33,929 bases of DNA from Muribaculaceae bacterium (lineage in GTDB: Bacteria; Bacteroidota; Bacteroidia; Bacteroidales; Muribaculaceae): NCBI GenBank assembly GCA_017555085.1, contig JAFZHD010000035.1, positions 1 through 33,929 of the forward strand, written 5' to 3'. Positions 1-9,258 of this stretch are shown piece after piece; positions within the stretch are counted from its first letter, which is position 1, and each line of letters starts with the position of its first letter. The translations under genes and the position numbers were made by a program. The notes beneath the pieces were generated by a model. It was not told where the DNA came from, ran no database searches, and worked only from the letters and a program-made list of their open reading frames with translations.

Positions 1-338
1 CGCCATGGGTCGGGTGTCATAAACTTTTCGAACTCCTCCATATTGGTGATGCACTCGATATTTTGTTTCTTCTCGAGCCACTTCTTGATGGTAGGTCTAT
101 CGAAATACAACCTATTACCCTGGCGGATAAACGGAATGTCGTGACACCTCACCGTTCGGTACACCGCAGATTTGGATTTGCCAAGTAGCTTGCAAACATC
201 CTCCACGCTCATCAATTCTCCTTCAAGCGGCTGTGGTTGCTGCTTCTCTCGAACTGTCTTTTCAAGTGCTTCAATTCTCTCTACCAGATTTTGAATGAGC
301 TCCGGCATCTGCTCAAATGATACAACTTTCGTTTCCAT
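1..338 (-). CDS. Excisionase-like helix-turn-helix DNA-binding protein, partial at left edge
   Basis: I read this frame by hand on the minus strand; it stays open from the ATG at 338 to the window edge, giving 112 residues without a stop. The N-terminal part (about 1-40) is a charged, probably helical segment (EQMPELIQNLVERIEALEK). It is followed by a MerR/excisionase-type HTH_17 domain, visible as MSVEDVCKLLGKSKSAVYR and then IRQGNRLYFDRPTIKKWLE. Proteins of this form are common in Bacteroidales integrative and mobilisable elements, where they act as recombination directionality factors or small regulators beside an integrase. An in-frame ATG at 365 would add nine residues; I prefer 338 because relatives usually begin close to the VVSFEQMPE-like segment. 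The C-terminus lies outside the window. The domain type is seen directly; the role in an element is inferred. Confidence 0.75.
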   Translation of the reverse strand, partial: METKVVSFEQMPELIQNLVERIEALEKTVREKQQPQPLEGELMSVEDVCKLLGKSKSAVYRTVRCHDIPFIRQGNRLYFDRPTIKKWLEKKQNIECITNMEEFEKFMTPDPW

Positions 339-434
339 TTTGTTATTGTTTTTTAGTGAATTCATATTAAGTATAGAAGGGCGTTTGTAAGAAGGTTTGA
401 GAATTAGTGATTTTTTTTGCAAAAAATGTTGTGA

Positions 435-563
435 ACGACTTTCGCCACCGACAACCAATGCCGTCTAAATAGAAAGTACCATTCTCTTCGCCCTGTTATT
501 GCAGTTCGTTGCACTCCATTGCAAACTTGGCAAGATATTTTTGTTGAAGAGATTAAAGCATAA
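435..563 (+). pseudogene. Possible 3' remnant of a protein-coding gene
   Basis: After a stop at 432-434 one plus-strand frame stays open for 42 codons to a TAA at 561-563, ending in TPLQTWQDIFVEEIKA. There is no ATG, and a near-perfect intrinsic terminator begins at the stop codon, which is where a real gene end would put it. I do not recognise the family. It may be the surviving 3' end of a gene cut by the mobile element on the left, or a chance frame. Low confidence. Confidence 0.3.
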
Positions 564-601
564 AAAATCCCGAAAGTCGAGTCTAACTTTCGGGATTTTT
601 T
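562..601. terminator. Bidirectional intrinsic terminator
   Basis: A 15-bp perfect stem pairs 562-576 (AAAAAATCCCGAAAG) with 587-601 (CTTTCGGGATTTTTT) around a 10-nt loop. Because the arms begin in A and end in T runs, it can act in both directions. It closes the gene remnant on the plus strand and would insulate tamB from the mobile element on the left. Confidence 0.85.
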
Positions 602-869
602 CATCTATTTTTGTGGGATTTTATGTCGCTATTTGTGAGCGTTAGCGTTTGTTCGTGTGCATTAGAGGGCGTTAGTTACTTGCCGTAGCATAAAATTACA
701 CAAAACTCACTGGTTCGCCAAATTTTATGCCAAGAAATTTATCAACACTCTCAAATATGCCAACACCCAAATCATGACTTGCCAACAACCGTTTTTGCGT
801 TATTTATGTTATTTAATAATGAGTATTTGCGTAATAATGCGTAAATTTGTAGTTTGAAAAATTGTGTAT
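602..869. other. Intergenic region upstream of tamB
   Basis: There is no convincing gene here. It holds a 10-bp inverted repeat, GCATAAAATT at 688-697 and AATTTTATGC at 721-730, with 23 nt between the arms. A -7-like element TAAATTTG lies at 842-849, just before tamB. No TTTG sits at the usual 19-21 nt upstream of it (the nearest is 12 nt away), so the promoter call is weak. Confidence 0.5.
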
Positions 870-3800
870 ATGAATCTCGGGCTTAAAATAGCAAAATACT
901 TTTTTCTGATTGCGCTGACAATTATATTGTTAGTGACATCGGGCCTTTATATTGCGCTATCATTACCCGTGGTTCAAAACAAGGTGCGAGATGTGGCATC
1001 TGCCGAATTGACCAAAGCGCTCAACACTGAAGTTGAAATTGGCTCGGTTATGTTTGTACCATTTGACAAGGTGACCTTGCGCAATGTCGTTATTCGCGAT
1101 GCCGAGGGAGATACCGCCGCCTACATTCGCCGTCTTGGAGCAGGTGTCGAATTAAGTTCGGTCAAACTTAACCCTTTCGGCCTCAAAATCAAGTATGCCG
1201 AGTTGATTGGTCTTGATGCCCGCATCAACAAAGCCAATCCCAAATCGCCGCTCAACATTCAGCACATCATTGATGCGTTGAAACCCAAAGACAAAACAAA
1301 GCCCCCTACTCTATTCAACCTCAAAATCAATAGTGTCATCATTCGCCGCTCACGATTGACCTACGATGTACTGTCGTTGCCACACAACGAAGGCAAACTT
1401 GACCCCAATCACATCAAAATTCAAAACCTCAACACCGACATCCACGCGCCACAGTTGGCCAACGATGATTTTTTGGTTGAGCTAAAACGTTTTACAGTCG
1501 AAGAGCAGTCGGGATTGTCTGTCAAAAATCTTACCGGTAAATTTGACATCAACCCGACATATAGCGAAATTACCAACCTACACATTCAGATGCCCGAATC
1601 GGAACTCAACTTTGCCGACCTACGCTTTGAATATGAAAATCTGAAAACGATTACCAAAGAAATCAAGGCCATGCCGTTTGATGTAATCATCGAGCAAGGC
1701 AGCCATATTTCGCTCAACGATTTGGCGGGACTCGTTCCACAATTTCGCGGTCGCGATGCCGAGTTGCAAATAACCGCCGATGTATCGGGCAAAGTCGACT
1801 CATTGGCAATTAATACCATTGAGCTCAATTCGAGCGAAAACAATATCCACATCGGTCTTAACGGCTTTATCGGCAACATTACCAACACCGACTCCCTCTG
1901 CTATGACCTCAACCGACTCGCCATCACCGGATATGGCATCGACATTGCCGATTTGGTCTCATCATTTACCCATCTAAGCGACAAGACCGCCCTTTCAATC
2001 TCAAACCTCGGCAACATCACCGTTAACGGCAAAGGCAAAGGCGACATATTGCGCGGTGCGATAAAATGCGACATCATCTCGGGACAAGGCAACCTTAACC
2101 TTGACGCACGCTATGCCCGTTCAAGCACCTCGGCACCCGTCAAACTCAACGGACAAATCGCCTCTCGCAACATTAATGTCGGTAATATTATCAACAGCAC
2201 CGATATAGGCGCAGTGGGCTTTGACACTAAAATAGATGCAACCTTAGGCAAACACTCCCGCAAAGGCAACATTGAAGGCGCTATCACCCATGCCGACTTG
2301 AAGGGCTATCGCTACAACGACATTTTGGTCAATGTGAGCATGGACAACAATTTCTATGACGGTTCGCTCAACATTGCCGACCCCAACATCAACCTCACCG
2401 TTGCGGGCGAGGCGGTTATTGAAAATCGCATTCCGACATTTGATATCCAAATAGAGGCCAACGACATCGCCCTTGACAGTCTCAACTTGTGGCACAAATA
2501 TCCCGGTTACCGATTGTCGGCATCAATCGATGCGCAATATAGCGGCAAAACTTTTGATGATGCCACAGCATTATTTACTGTAAGCGGTCTCAATTTCATC
2601 AGCAAAGACCCCAACGCGGTTGACCTACAACTTGACCACATTGACATTGAGGTTGATAATGCCACATCGCCACAACACATCGCCATTAACTCTGACCTTA
2701 TCGAGGGTCGCATTGACGGCAGTTATAGCGTTGCCACTCTCGCCAATTCATGCAAAGAGATTTTAGCACACTCTTTCCCCATTATTGACCTGCAAGCAGA
2801 GCAAACCCCGAGCAAAAAAGCAAAGAAAAAGGCCGAAGTTCATAAAAATAACGACTTTGATTTCAATTTTACAGTCAAAGACGACAACGCTTTGACCGAT
2901 TTTCTCAAAACTCCCGTCAAACTCATTCACCCCATATACATCAACGGCCATCTCAACCACAGCGACCGCACAATGGCTCTGTCGGTTGATGCTCCATATC
3001 TTCAAAAAGGGTTCAAACTCATTCGCAACACCGCTCTCAATGTCGATATAGCCAATGCCGACGACCGTTGCAATGTCAACGCCACAATCACATTGCCATC
3101 AAAAAAAGGCAACACTACCGTCAACCTTGATTTGTCGGGAAAAGACAATGGCATTGACACCGATTTGTCGTGGAGAATTGACAATGCTCGCGAGTTCAAA
3201 GGCAATGTTTTGCTATCGGCCCAACTTGACAAAGCCGACGACAACACCCTACTGGCCGACATTGACATCAAAAAGAGCCAACTTGTGTTTAACGACACCG
3301 CGTGGACCGTTAACCCTGCCGAAATCAATGTTATTGGCAACTACATCAAAGTTGACGGCATCGACATTCGCCGCGAAGGTCAGTTCATCACCATCAACGG
3401 CGAAGCATCGCCCGACATGGAGCATAAACTGCTTCTCGACCTCAACAATGTCAACCTCGACTATGTATTCCAAACATTGGCCATAAACAATGTAACCTTT
3501 GGCGGCAATGCCACCGGCACATTCTATGCATCAAACCTTTTCACAAAGCAGCCCATTTTATACACCCCAAAACTTGATGTTAAAGGGTTTAGTTATAACG
3601 GTGCAGTATTTGGCGATGCTATATTGGTCAGCAAATGGAACACCGACACCCAAGGTGTGGAAATCGTGGCCGACATATCACAAGCCAACGGCCTCAACTC
3701 ACAAGTCACAGCCATCATCTACCCCATTCGCGAGGCTCTTGATGTCAAATTTGATGCAAACAAACTCAACGCACAGTTCCTCCGCCCCATTATGGCAACA

Positions 3801-5513
3801 TTTGCCAAAGACATTACAGGTACAGCATCGGGCAAAGCCCATCTTTATGGCACATTCAAAAATGTTGATATGACAGGCGACCTTTACGCCGAAAACTTGC
3901 GACTCAAAATCGACTTTACCAATGTCTATTATACCGCCAACGACTCTGTTCGCATTCGCCCGGGACGCATCGAGTTTAACAATGTGAAACTGAAAGATGA
4001 TTTTGGCAATTCAGGCCGCTTGACCGGCTCCCTACGCCACAAGTATTTCAGAGATGCAGAGTTTGACTTTGACATTCACGATGTTCGCAACTTGCTATGC
4101 TATGACGAAACCCGACAACGAAACCAGCGATGGTATGGCCGCATATTCGGCACTGGCCGTGCTTCAATCACCGGCCGTCCGGGATTTGTGGGCATATCGG
4201 TTGACATGGCCACCGAGCGCAACTCCGATTTCACATTTGTGATTCTTGACAGCCAAGAAGCAAGCGAATACTCGTTTGTAACATTCCGCGACCGCAACCG
4301 ACTCAACGAGCCCGAGGAACCAATCGTCATCAAAACCCCGATGGACAAAGTGAAGCAACTCGAAGCCATCATTGCCGAACGAAAAAAACAGGAAATCATT
4401 GAAACCGAATATCGCATTGACATCCATGTCAACGCCACTCCCCAAGCCGATGTGACCGTTATCATGGACCCCGCCGGCGGCGACCGCATCAGAGCCCACG
4501 GCAACGGCTCATTGCAGTTGACCTACGATTCAAGCAACGAGGAACTTATCATGAACGGCACTTACCGCCTTGAAGACGGCCGCTACAACTTCACACTGCA
4601 AGACATCATCATCAAAGAATTTACCATTGAGAAGAATAGTGCCATCACATTCAAGAAAGACCCGTTCAACGCCATACTTGACTTGACCGCCTACTACACG
4701 CTCAATGCTAATTTGAGCGACCTTGATGAGTCGTTCTTGCAAGACAAAGACCTCAACCGCACCAATGTGCCTGTTCGTGCTGTGCTTAAAGCCACTGGCA
4801 ACATGCAGCAGCCCGACATCGCGTTTGACATTGACTTCCCCACATTGTCACAAGATGTGTATCGCAAAGTGAAAAGTATTGTGAGCACCGACGATATGAT
4901 GAACCGACAAATCATCTATCTGCTTGCGCTCAACCGCTTCTACACGCCCGAATACATGGCATCAACCACCAAAGGCAGCGAGTTGCTATCGGTTGCCACA
5001 TCAACCATTTCATCGCAGTTATCGAGCATCCTCGGCGAGATTAACGACAATTTCAACATTTCGCCAAACTTCCGAAGCAACAAAGGCGACTTCTCCGACT
5101 TAGAGGTTGACTTGGCCCTTTCAAGCCGATTGCTCAACAACCGTCTGCTCTTTAACGGCAACTTCGGTTATCGCGACAATTCACTCAACAATAATACATT
5201 CATCGGCGACTTTGACATTGAATATCTGCTCACCAACTCGGGCAACATTCGCCTCAAAGCCTACAACCGATATAACGACCAAAACTATTATGTCAAGACA
5301 GCGTTGACCACACAGGGCGTAGGCATTGTGTATCGCCGCGACTTTGACAATATGTTCAAGTTCACTCGCAAATCGCCCACGGGCACGAATGCCGCTAACG
5401 ACCAAAAAACGCCCGTAACCAAAGCGAATGCCAACAGCATTGAGCGCGACACGATAACCACCGACACGCTCAAATATTTGCTCAAGCCCATTGCCCCCAC
5501 AGTAGGCAAATAA
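870..5513 (+). CDS. tamB: TamB-like translocation/assembly module protein (AsmA/TamB superfamily)
   Basis: This is a very large envelope protein (1547 aa) with one N-terminal membrane anchor (residues about 8-30, FFLIALTIILLVTSGLYIAL) and a long beta-rich, Asn/Asp-rich body. The C-terminal TamB (DUF490) domain covers roughly residues 1080-1490, including the MNRQIIYLLALNRFYTP region and an alternating beta-strand end. Proteins of this superfamily form hydrophobic-groove bridges across the periplasm and are linked to outer-membrane protein assembly or phospholipid transport; the exact role in Bacteroidetes is less settled. The frame can also start at GTG 864, but ATG 870 gives a cleaner signal-anchor. 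The stop is 9 nt before the symporter gene, so the two are probably cotranscribed. Length and architecture fit Bacteroidetes TamB-domain proteins. No TamA/BamA partner lies next to it. Confidence 0.88.
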   Translation: MNLGLKIAKYFFLIALTIILLVTSGLYIALSLPVVQNKVRDVASAELTKALNTEVEIGSVMFVPFDKVTLRNVVIRDAEGDTAAYIRRLGAGVELSSVKLNPFGLKIKYAELIGLDARINKANPKSPLNIQHIIDALKPKDKTKPPTLFNLKINSVIIRRSRLTYDVLSLPHNEGKLDPNHIKIQNLNTDIHAPQLANDDFLVELKRFTVEEQSGLSVKNLTGKFDINPTYSEITNLHIQMPESELNFADLRFEYENLKTITKEIKAMPFDVIIEQGSHISLNDLAGLVPQFRGRDAELQITADVSGKVDSLAINTIELNSSENNIHIGLNGFIGNITNTDSLCYDLNRLAITGYGIDIADLVSSFTHLSDKTALSISNLGNITVNGKGKGDILRGAIKCDIISGQGNLNLDARYARSSTSAPVKLNGQIASRNINVGNIINSTDIGAVGFDTKIDATLGKHSRKGNIEGAITHADLKGYRYNDILVNVSMDNNFYDGSLNIADPNINLTVAGEAVIENRIPTFDIQIEANDIALDSLNLWHKYPGYRLSASIDAQYSGKTFDDATALFTVSGLNFISKDPNAVDLQLDHIDIEVDNATSPQHIAINSDLIEGRIDGSYSVATLANSCKEILAHSFPIIDLQAEQTPSKKAKKKAEVHKNNDFDFNFTVKDDNALTDFLKTPVKLIHPIYINGHLNHSDRTMALSVDAPYLQKGFKLIRNTALNVDIANADDRCNVNATITLPSKKGNTTVNLDLSGKDNGIDTDLSWRIDNAREFKGNVLLSAQLDKADDNTLLADIDIKKSQLVFNDTAWTVNPAEINVIGNYIKVDGIDIRREGQFITINGEASPDMEHKLLLDLNNVNLDYVFQTLAINNVTFGGNATGTFYASNLFTKQPILYTPKLDVKGFSYNGAVFGDAILVSKWNTDTQGVEIVADISQANGLNSQVTAIIYPIREALDVKFDANKLNAQFLRPIMATFAKDITGTASGKAHLYGTFKNVDMTGDLYAENLRLKIDFTNVYYTANDSVRIRPGRIEFNNVKLKDDFGNSGRLTGSLRHKYFRDAEFDFDIHDVRNLLCYDETRQRNQRWYGRIFGTGRASITGRPGFVGISVDMATERNSDFTFVILDSQEASEYSFVTFRDRNRLNEPEEPIVIKTPMDKVKQLEAIIAERKKQEIIETEYRIDIHVNATPQADVTVIMDPAGGDRIRAHGNGSLQLTYDSSNEELIMNGTYRLEDGRYNFTLQDIIIKEFTIEKNSAITFKKDPFNAILDLTAYYTLNANLSDLDESFLQDKDLNRTNVPVRAVLKATGNMQQPDIAFDIDFPTLSQDVYRKVKSIVSTDDMMNRQIIYLLALNRFYTPEYMASTTKGSELLSVATSTISSQLSSILGEINDNFNISPNFRSNKGDFSDLEVDLALSSRLLNNRLLFNGNFGYRDNSLNNNTFIGDFDIEYLLTNSGNIRLKAYNRYNDQNYYVKTALTTQGVGIVYRRDFDNMFKFTRKSPTGTNAANDQKTPVTKANANSIERDTITTDTLKYLLKPIAPTVGK

Positions 5514-5522
5514 CATTTTAAT

Positions 5523-6929
5523 ATGGAAATTATCAATCTCATCAATGAATACTTGTGGAGTTACTTGCTGATAGCGCTCCTCATTCTCTCAGCATTATAC
5601 TTCACTATCCGCACCAAAGGCGTTCAGTTTACAATGCTTGGTGAAATGCTGCGATTGCTCTTCAATTCTGGCAAAGGCAGCAACGACAATCGTGATGCCA
5701 AAGTGGGCAAAAACAAAACCATCAGTTCATTCCAAGCCCTAATGGTATCATTGGCGAGTCGTGTGGGTACAGGCAATCTTGCCGGCGTTGCAACCGCAAT
5801 CGCTATTGGCGGTCCTGGTGCGGTGTTTTGGATGTGGGTTATTGCCATTCTCGGCTCGGCCAACGCTTTTATCGAATCGACACTCGCACAACTATATAAA
5901 GTAAAAGGTGAAAAGTCATATATGGGCGGACCAGCCTATTATATAAAATATGGTATCGGTCAAAATTGGTGGGCAATACTCTTTGCCGTCCTCATCACTG
6001 TCACCTTTGGCCTTGCCTACAACTCGGTGCAGTCCAATACCATTGCTCTTGCCACATTCAATCAGTTTGGGTGGTCGCGCATGATTGTGGGCATCGTGCT
6101 CACAGCATTGTCACTCGCAATCGTGTGTGGCAGCATTCAGCGCATATCGCGATTTAGCGAAATTGTGGTCCCCGTCATGGCTGTAGCATACATCATTCTC
6201 GCCGTCACCATAATCGCGCTCAACATCACCTCGTTGCCCGATGTGCTATCGCTCATCGTTACCGACGCGTTTGACTTTTCATCGGCCGTTGGCGGCGGAA
6301 TGGGAATGGCCTTGATTATGGGCATAAAACGCGGGCTGTTTAGCAACGAGGCCGGCGAAGGCTCTGCGCCCAATGTGGCGGCAACAGCATCTGTCAGCCA
6401 CCCCGTAAAACAGGGCTTGATACAGACACTTGCCGTTTATACCGACACAATCATTATCTGCACCTGCACTGCATTTATCATCTTGTGTAGCGGCGTGTTT
6501 GACAACGGACACAACGGCATCCAACTCACACAAGACGCCCTCAACCACGAAATCGGGGCAATAGGCTCATCATTTGTAACAATCGCCATATTCTTCTTTG
6601 CCTTCACAAGCATCGTGGGCAACTACTATTATGGCGAGACAAACATTCAGTTTATGACCAAAAAGCGTTGGGTAATCTACGCCTACCGCATCGCAGTGGG
6701 CGCAATGGTAATGATAGGAGCAGTGTCTGAACTTGATTTTGCGTGGGCATTGGCCGACATCACAATGGGCTTGATGACATTGTGCAACATCGCGGCGATA
6801 TTGGTATTGGGCAAATATGCCATTCGCCTGCTTGACGATTATCGCAATCAGAAACTCAAAGGCTACGAACCCACCTATCGCTCGTCAACAATTCCAGAAA
6901 TTGCCGACAAAACCCGCTGTTGGGAATAA
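5523..6929 (+). CDS. AGCS-family alanine/glycine:cation (sodium) symporter
   Basis: This 468-aa polytopic inner-membrane protein has about ten to eleven hydrophobic segments. AGCS hallmarks are visible: a Gly-rich ASRVGTGNLAGVATAIAIGG segment near residues 78-97, GGPGAVFWMWVIAILG, and NEAGEGSAPNVAATA near residue 275. Members import alanine or glycine with sodium. The start ATG lies 9 nt after the tamB stop, which suggests transcriptional coupling, although a functional link to TamB is not obvious. The stop is only 11 nt from the end of the convergent nadE gene, and I see no terminator between them, so the two transcripts probably overlap at their 3' ends. Substrate specificity cannot be read from sequence alone. 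Confidence 0.92.
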   Translation: MEIINLINEYLWSYLLIALLILSALYFTIRTKGVQFTMLGEMLRLLFNSGKGSNDNRDAKVGKNKTISSFQALMVSLASRVGTGNLAGVATAIAIGGPGAVFWMWVIAILGSANAFIESTLAQLYKVKGEKSYMGGPAYYIKYGIGQNWWAILFAVLITVTFGLAYNSVQSNTIALATFNQFGWSRMIVGIVLTALSLAIVCGSIQRISRFSEIVVPVMAVAYIILAVTIIALNITSLPDVLSLIVTDAFDFSSAVGGGMGMALIMGIKRGLFSNEAGEGSAPNVAATASVSHPVKQGLIQTLAVYTDTIIICTCTAFIILCSGVFDNGHNGIQLTQDALNHEIGAIGSSFVTIAIFFFAFTSIVGNYYYGETNIQFMTKKRWVIYAYRIAVGAMVMIGAVSELDFAWALADITMGLMTLCNIAAILVLGKYAIRLLDDYRNQKLKGYEPTYRSSTIPEIADKTRCWE

Positions 6930-6940
6930 AATCTCAATTA

Positions 6941-8827
6941 TTACAGACTCTCACACTCGTCGAGCCACAATGCAGCTGTGGCATCTGACGGCATTGCCCA
7001 TGCTCCGCGGGGCGACAAACCTATACCAAACACTTGCGGACCATCGGGCATGCATGAGCGTTTGAATTGCTGAGTGAAGAAGCGACGGAAAAACACTTTC
7101 ATCCAATACTTGATAACCTCGTGGTCATATATGCCTTCAAAGGCATTTTGCGCCATCAAGAATATCTTACGGGGCGAGAAGCCATAGCGCAACACATAAT
7201 ATAATACAAAGTCGTGCAATTCGTATGGGCCCACCAAATCTTCGGTCTTTTGTGCGATTTCGCCATTGTCATCAGTCGGAATCAACTCGGGACTGACAGG
7301 CGTATCGATAATGTCGCGAAGAATGCTTGCAATCTCGGCATCAAACTGCTCACCGATATTAGCGACATAGTCGGTAATGAGGCGCACCATCGTTTTTGGC
7401 ACTCCGGCATTAACGCCATACATTGACATGTGGTCGCCATTATATGTAGCCCAACCGAGCGCGAGTTCCGACAAATCGCCAGTTCCGAGCACCATACCGT
7501 TTACTTGATTGGCAATATCCATAAGTATCTGCGTGCGCTCGCGTGCTTGCGAGTTCTCATAGGTCACATCGTGCACATTTATATCGTGGTTTATGTCGTC
7601 GAAATGCTGTTTAACTGCATCGGCAATGGGTATTTCACGAATGGTCACATCAAGTCGTTGCATCAGTTCGAGAGCATTGCTATGAGTGCGGTTACTTGTG
7701 CCAAACCCGGGCATAGTAATAGCCACAATTCCCTTGCGGTCATAACCCAATCGGTCAAAAGCATGCACGGCTACTATAAGTGCCAAAGTTGAATCCAATC
7801 CGCCAGAGATACCGATAACCAACGAACGGCAACGAGCGGCTTCAAGTCGGCGCATAAGGCCCTCTGTTTGTATATTCAATGCGGTATAGCATATATTTCC
7901 CGATTTCAAGCCATCGGCTACATAAGGATTTACCGGAATGAAGCGGGCAAGTTCGGCATTATCTCCGACATTTACACCCGAATATATTGTTTGATATTCT
8001 GTTTCGATTTGAGGCATATCACAAGCCATCGCGCCACGCTCATAGGCGATGAGGTCCAAATCAATGTCGCGAACATCCGAGTCAAAATCTTCTTCCACAA
8101 TCTGTCCGCACTCGGCAATGAGTCTTTTGCCAGAGAACACATAATCGGTCGATGACTCGCCATATCCAGCCGAAGCATACACAATAGCCGATTTTTGGAT
8201 AGCCGATGCTGCCTTTATGCGACAATCAATATCCTCGCCATTAGTTGCGTTGCACACCTCGGCAGCCAAGTTTACCACAACATTGGCACCCGCCACGGCC
8301 GCAATGGTCGAGGGCGCAATCGGCGCAAACAAGTCATCGCCAACTTCTGCGGCAATCACAGCATCACCCACTTTGAACAGCAATCGCGAACTCAACTGAA
8401 ATTCGTAGTCGCCAAAAGTGATTAATGTGTCAACATCATATCCCGAGGTCCACCAACGGTATTGGTCGCGGGCTATTACGCATTTAGGCACAGCGCCCAA
8501 CACACATCCGCCCGATATGGCAACAGCACAGTCATACAATCGACCGTCGGCACACAACGGTGCACCGACAAACACAAGCATATCCCATTGGGCAGAAGCC
8601 TCTGCTATAGCGCAAATGGCATCTTTAACGCCGTTTTGCAACGACTGCGAGCGAAACAGGTCGCCACAAGTGCAACCGGTGAGCGACAATCGCGGAAAAA
8701 CCGCTACACTCACTTTTTCTTCACACAAACTATTGCATTGGTTGATAATCTGCTCGGCATTAAACTTGCAATCGGCCACATTCACCTTGGGCGTAACTGC
8801 TGCGACTCTTAAAAATCCTGTTGACAT
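6941..8827 (-). CDS. nadE: NAD+ synthetase with degenerate N-terminal glutaminase domain
   Basis: This 628-aa protein has the two-domain layout of glutamine-dependent NAD synthetase, which amidates deaminated NAD in the last step of NAD synthesis. The C-terminal synthetase looks complete: the PP-loop SGGLDST is near residue 339, followed by YENSQARERTQILMDIAN and GTGDLSELALGWATYNGDH. The N-terminal nitrilase-fold domain should carry a Glu-Lys-Cys triad. Here FPELxxTG reads FPRLSLTG (Arg46), the lysine is kept (Lys115 in VPKC), and the EICEDLW-type nucleophile motif reads EVGDDLF (Gly163). I checked these codons on the DNA. The protein therefore should not hydrolyse glutamine and would need free ammonia or another source. 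A TAATTTTG -7-like element lies at 8852-8859 on the minus strand. The synthetase identity is firm; the loss of glutaminase activity is inferred. Confidence 0.93.
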   Translation of the reverse strand: MSTGFLRVAAVTPKVNVADCKFNAEQIINQCNSLCEEKVSVAVFPRLSLTGCTCGDLFRSQSLQNGVKDAICAIAEASAQWDMLVFVGAPLCADGRLYDCAVAISGGCVLGAVPKCVIARDQYRWWTSGYDVDTLITFGDYEFQLSSRLLFKVGDAVIAAEVGDDLFAPIAPSTIAAVAGANVVVNLAAEVCNATNGEDIDCRIKAASAIQKSAIVYASAGYGESSTDYVFSGKRLIAECGQIVEEDFDSDVRDIDLDLIAYERGAMACDMPQIETEYQTIYSGVNVGDNAELARFIPVNPYVADGLKSGNICYTALNIQTEGLMRRLEAARCRSLVIGISGGLDSTLALIVAVHAFDRLGYDRKGIVAITMPGFGTSNRTHSNALELMQRLDVTIREIPIADAVKQHFDDINHDINVHDVTYENSQARERTQILMDIANQVNGMVLGTGDLSELALGWATYNGDHMSMYGVNAGVPKTMVRLITDYVANIGEQFDAEIASILRDIIDTPVSPELIPTDDNGEIAQKTEDLVGPYELHDFVLYYVLRYGFSPRKIFLMAQNAFEGIYDHEVIKYWMKVFFRRFFTQQFKRSCMPDGPQVFGIGLSPRGAWAMPSDATAALWLDECESL

Positions 8828-8851
8828 GATGTTGTGATATTATATGATTTA

Positions 8852-8859
8852 CAAAATTA
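8852..8859 (-). promoter_or_regulatory. Putative -7 element of nadE
   Basis: On the minus strand this reads TAATTTTG, matching the Bacteroidetes -7 consensus TAnnTTTG, 25 nt upstream of the nadE ATG. A clear TTTG -33 box is not visible at the usual distance. Confidence 0.5.
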
Positions 8860-9002
8860 GTCATTTTTTTAGTTGACGCATTATTTAGGTGGAAATAATT
8901 GAAGCAATAAGTGCATTTGCCGCCGACATCTATTAAATCATCAGGTCGGGTGTGATAAAATAGCCGTGGTTGAGCGCAGCGAGTGCCAACAGTGACATGA
9001 TA

Positions 9003-9043
9003 GAAAAAGAAAAAGCGACAAGATTTTCATCTTATCGCTTTTC
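9003..9043 (-). terminator. Terminator downstream of tRNA-Met
   Basis: Read on the minus strand, AAAGCGATAAGAT and ATCTTGTCGCTTT form a 13-bp stem with one internal mismatch and a 4-nt loop, followed by a T-rich run. It begins a few bases after the 3' end of tRNA-Met. Confidence 0.75.
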
Positions 9044-9046
9044 TTG

Positions 9047-9120
9047 TAGCGGGAACGAGAGTTGAACTCGTGACCTCCGGGTTATGAATCCGACGCTCTA
9101 ACCAACTGAGCTATCCCGCC
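9047..9120 (-). tRNA. tRNA-Met (anticodon CAT)
   Basis: The minus-strand cloverleaf has acceptor GGCGGGA pairing with TCCCGCT (one G-T pair), D arm GCTC/GAGC, anticodon loop TTCATAA and a GTTCAAC T loop; CCA is not encoded. A CAT anticodon can also belong to tRNA-Ile2 (lysidine-modified). I favour elongator Met from the GGCGGG start, but only a covariance model would settle it. Confidence 0.9.
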
Positions 9121-9131
9121 GTTTGCGAGTG

Positions 9132-9163
9132 CAAAGTTAGCACTAATTGTTGGAACTGACAAA
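9132..9163 (-). promoter_or_regulatory. Promoter of tRNA-Met
   Basis: On the minus strand TTTG (9160-9163), a 20-nt spacer and TAACTTTG (9132-9139) match the Bacteroidetes sigma-ABfr consensus closely. The predicted start lies only a few bases before the tRNA 5' end. Confidence 0.8.
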
Positions 9164-9258
9164 TATTTAGCGTAAAAATTTCGCTTTTACTGCAATTTCG
9201 TTATCAATCGGCTGTAACGCTTGGGGCATCAACACCCCATACCAACCTGACTACTACC

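Noticed and set aside
404..604. 66-aa minus-strand open frame
   Set aside because: It spans the terminator stem at 562-601, starts inside its A/T run and has no recognisable domain.
1586..5545. Many long antisense and shifted frames inside tamB
   Set aside because: They shadow one clearly coding 1547-aa frame and show no domains or start context of their own.
9222..9239. TGGGG/CCCCA hairpin downstream of the EamA gene as a terminator
   Set aside because: The stem is only 5 bp and no T run follows on the minus strand.
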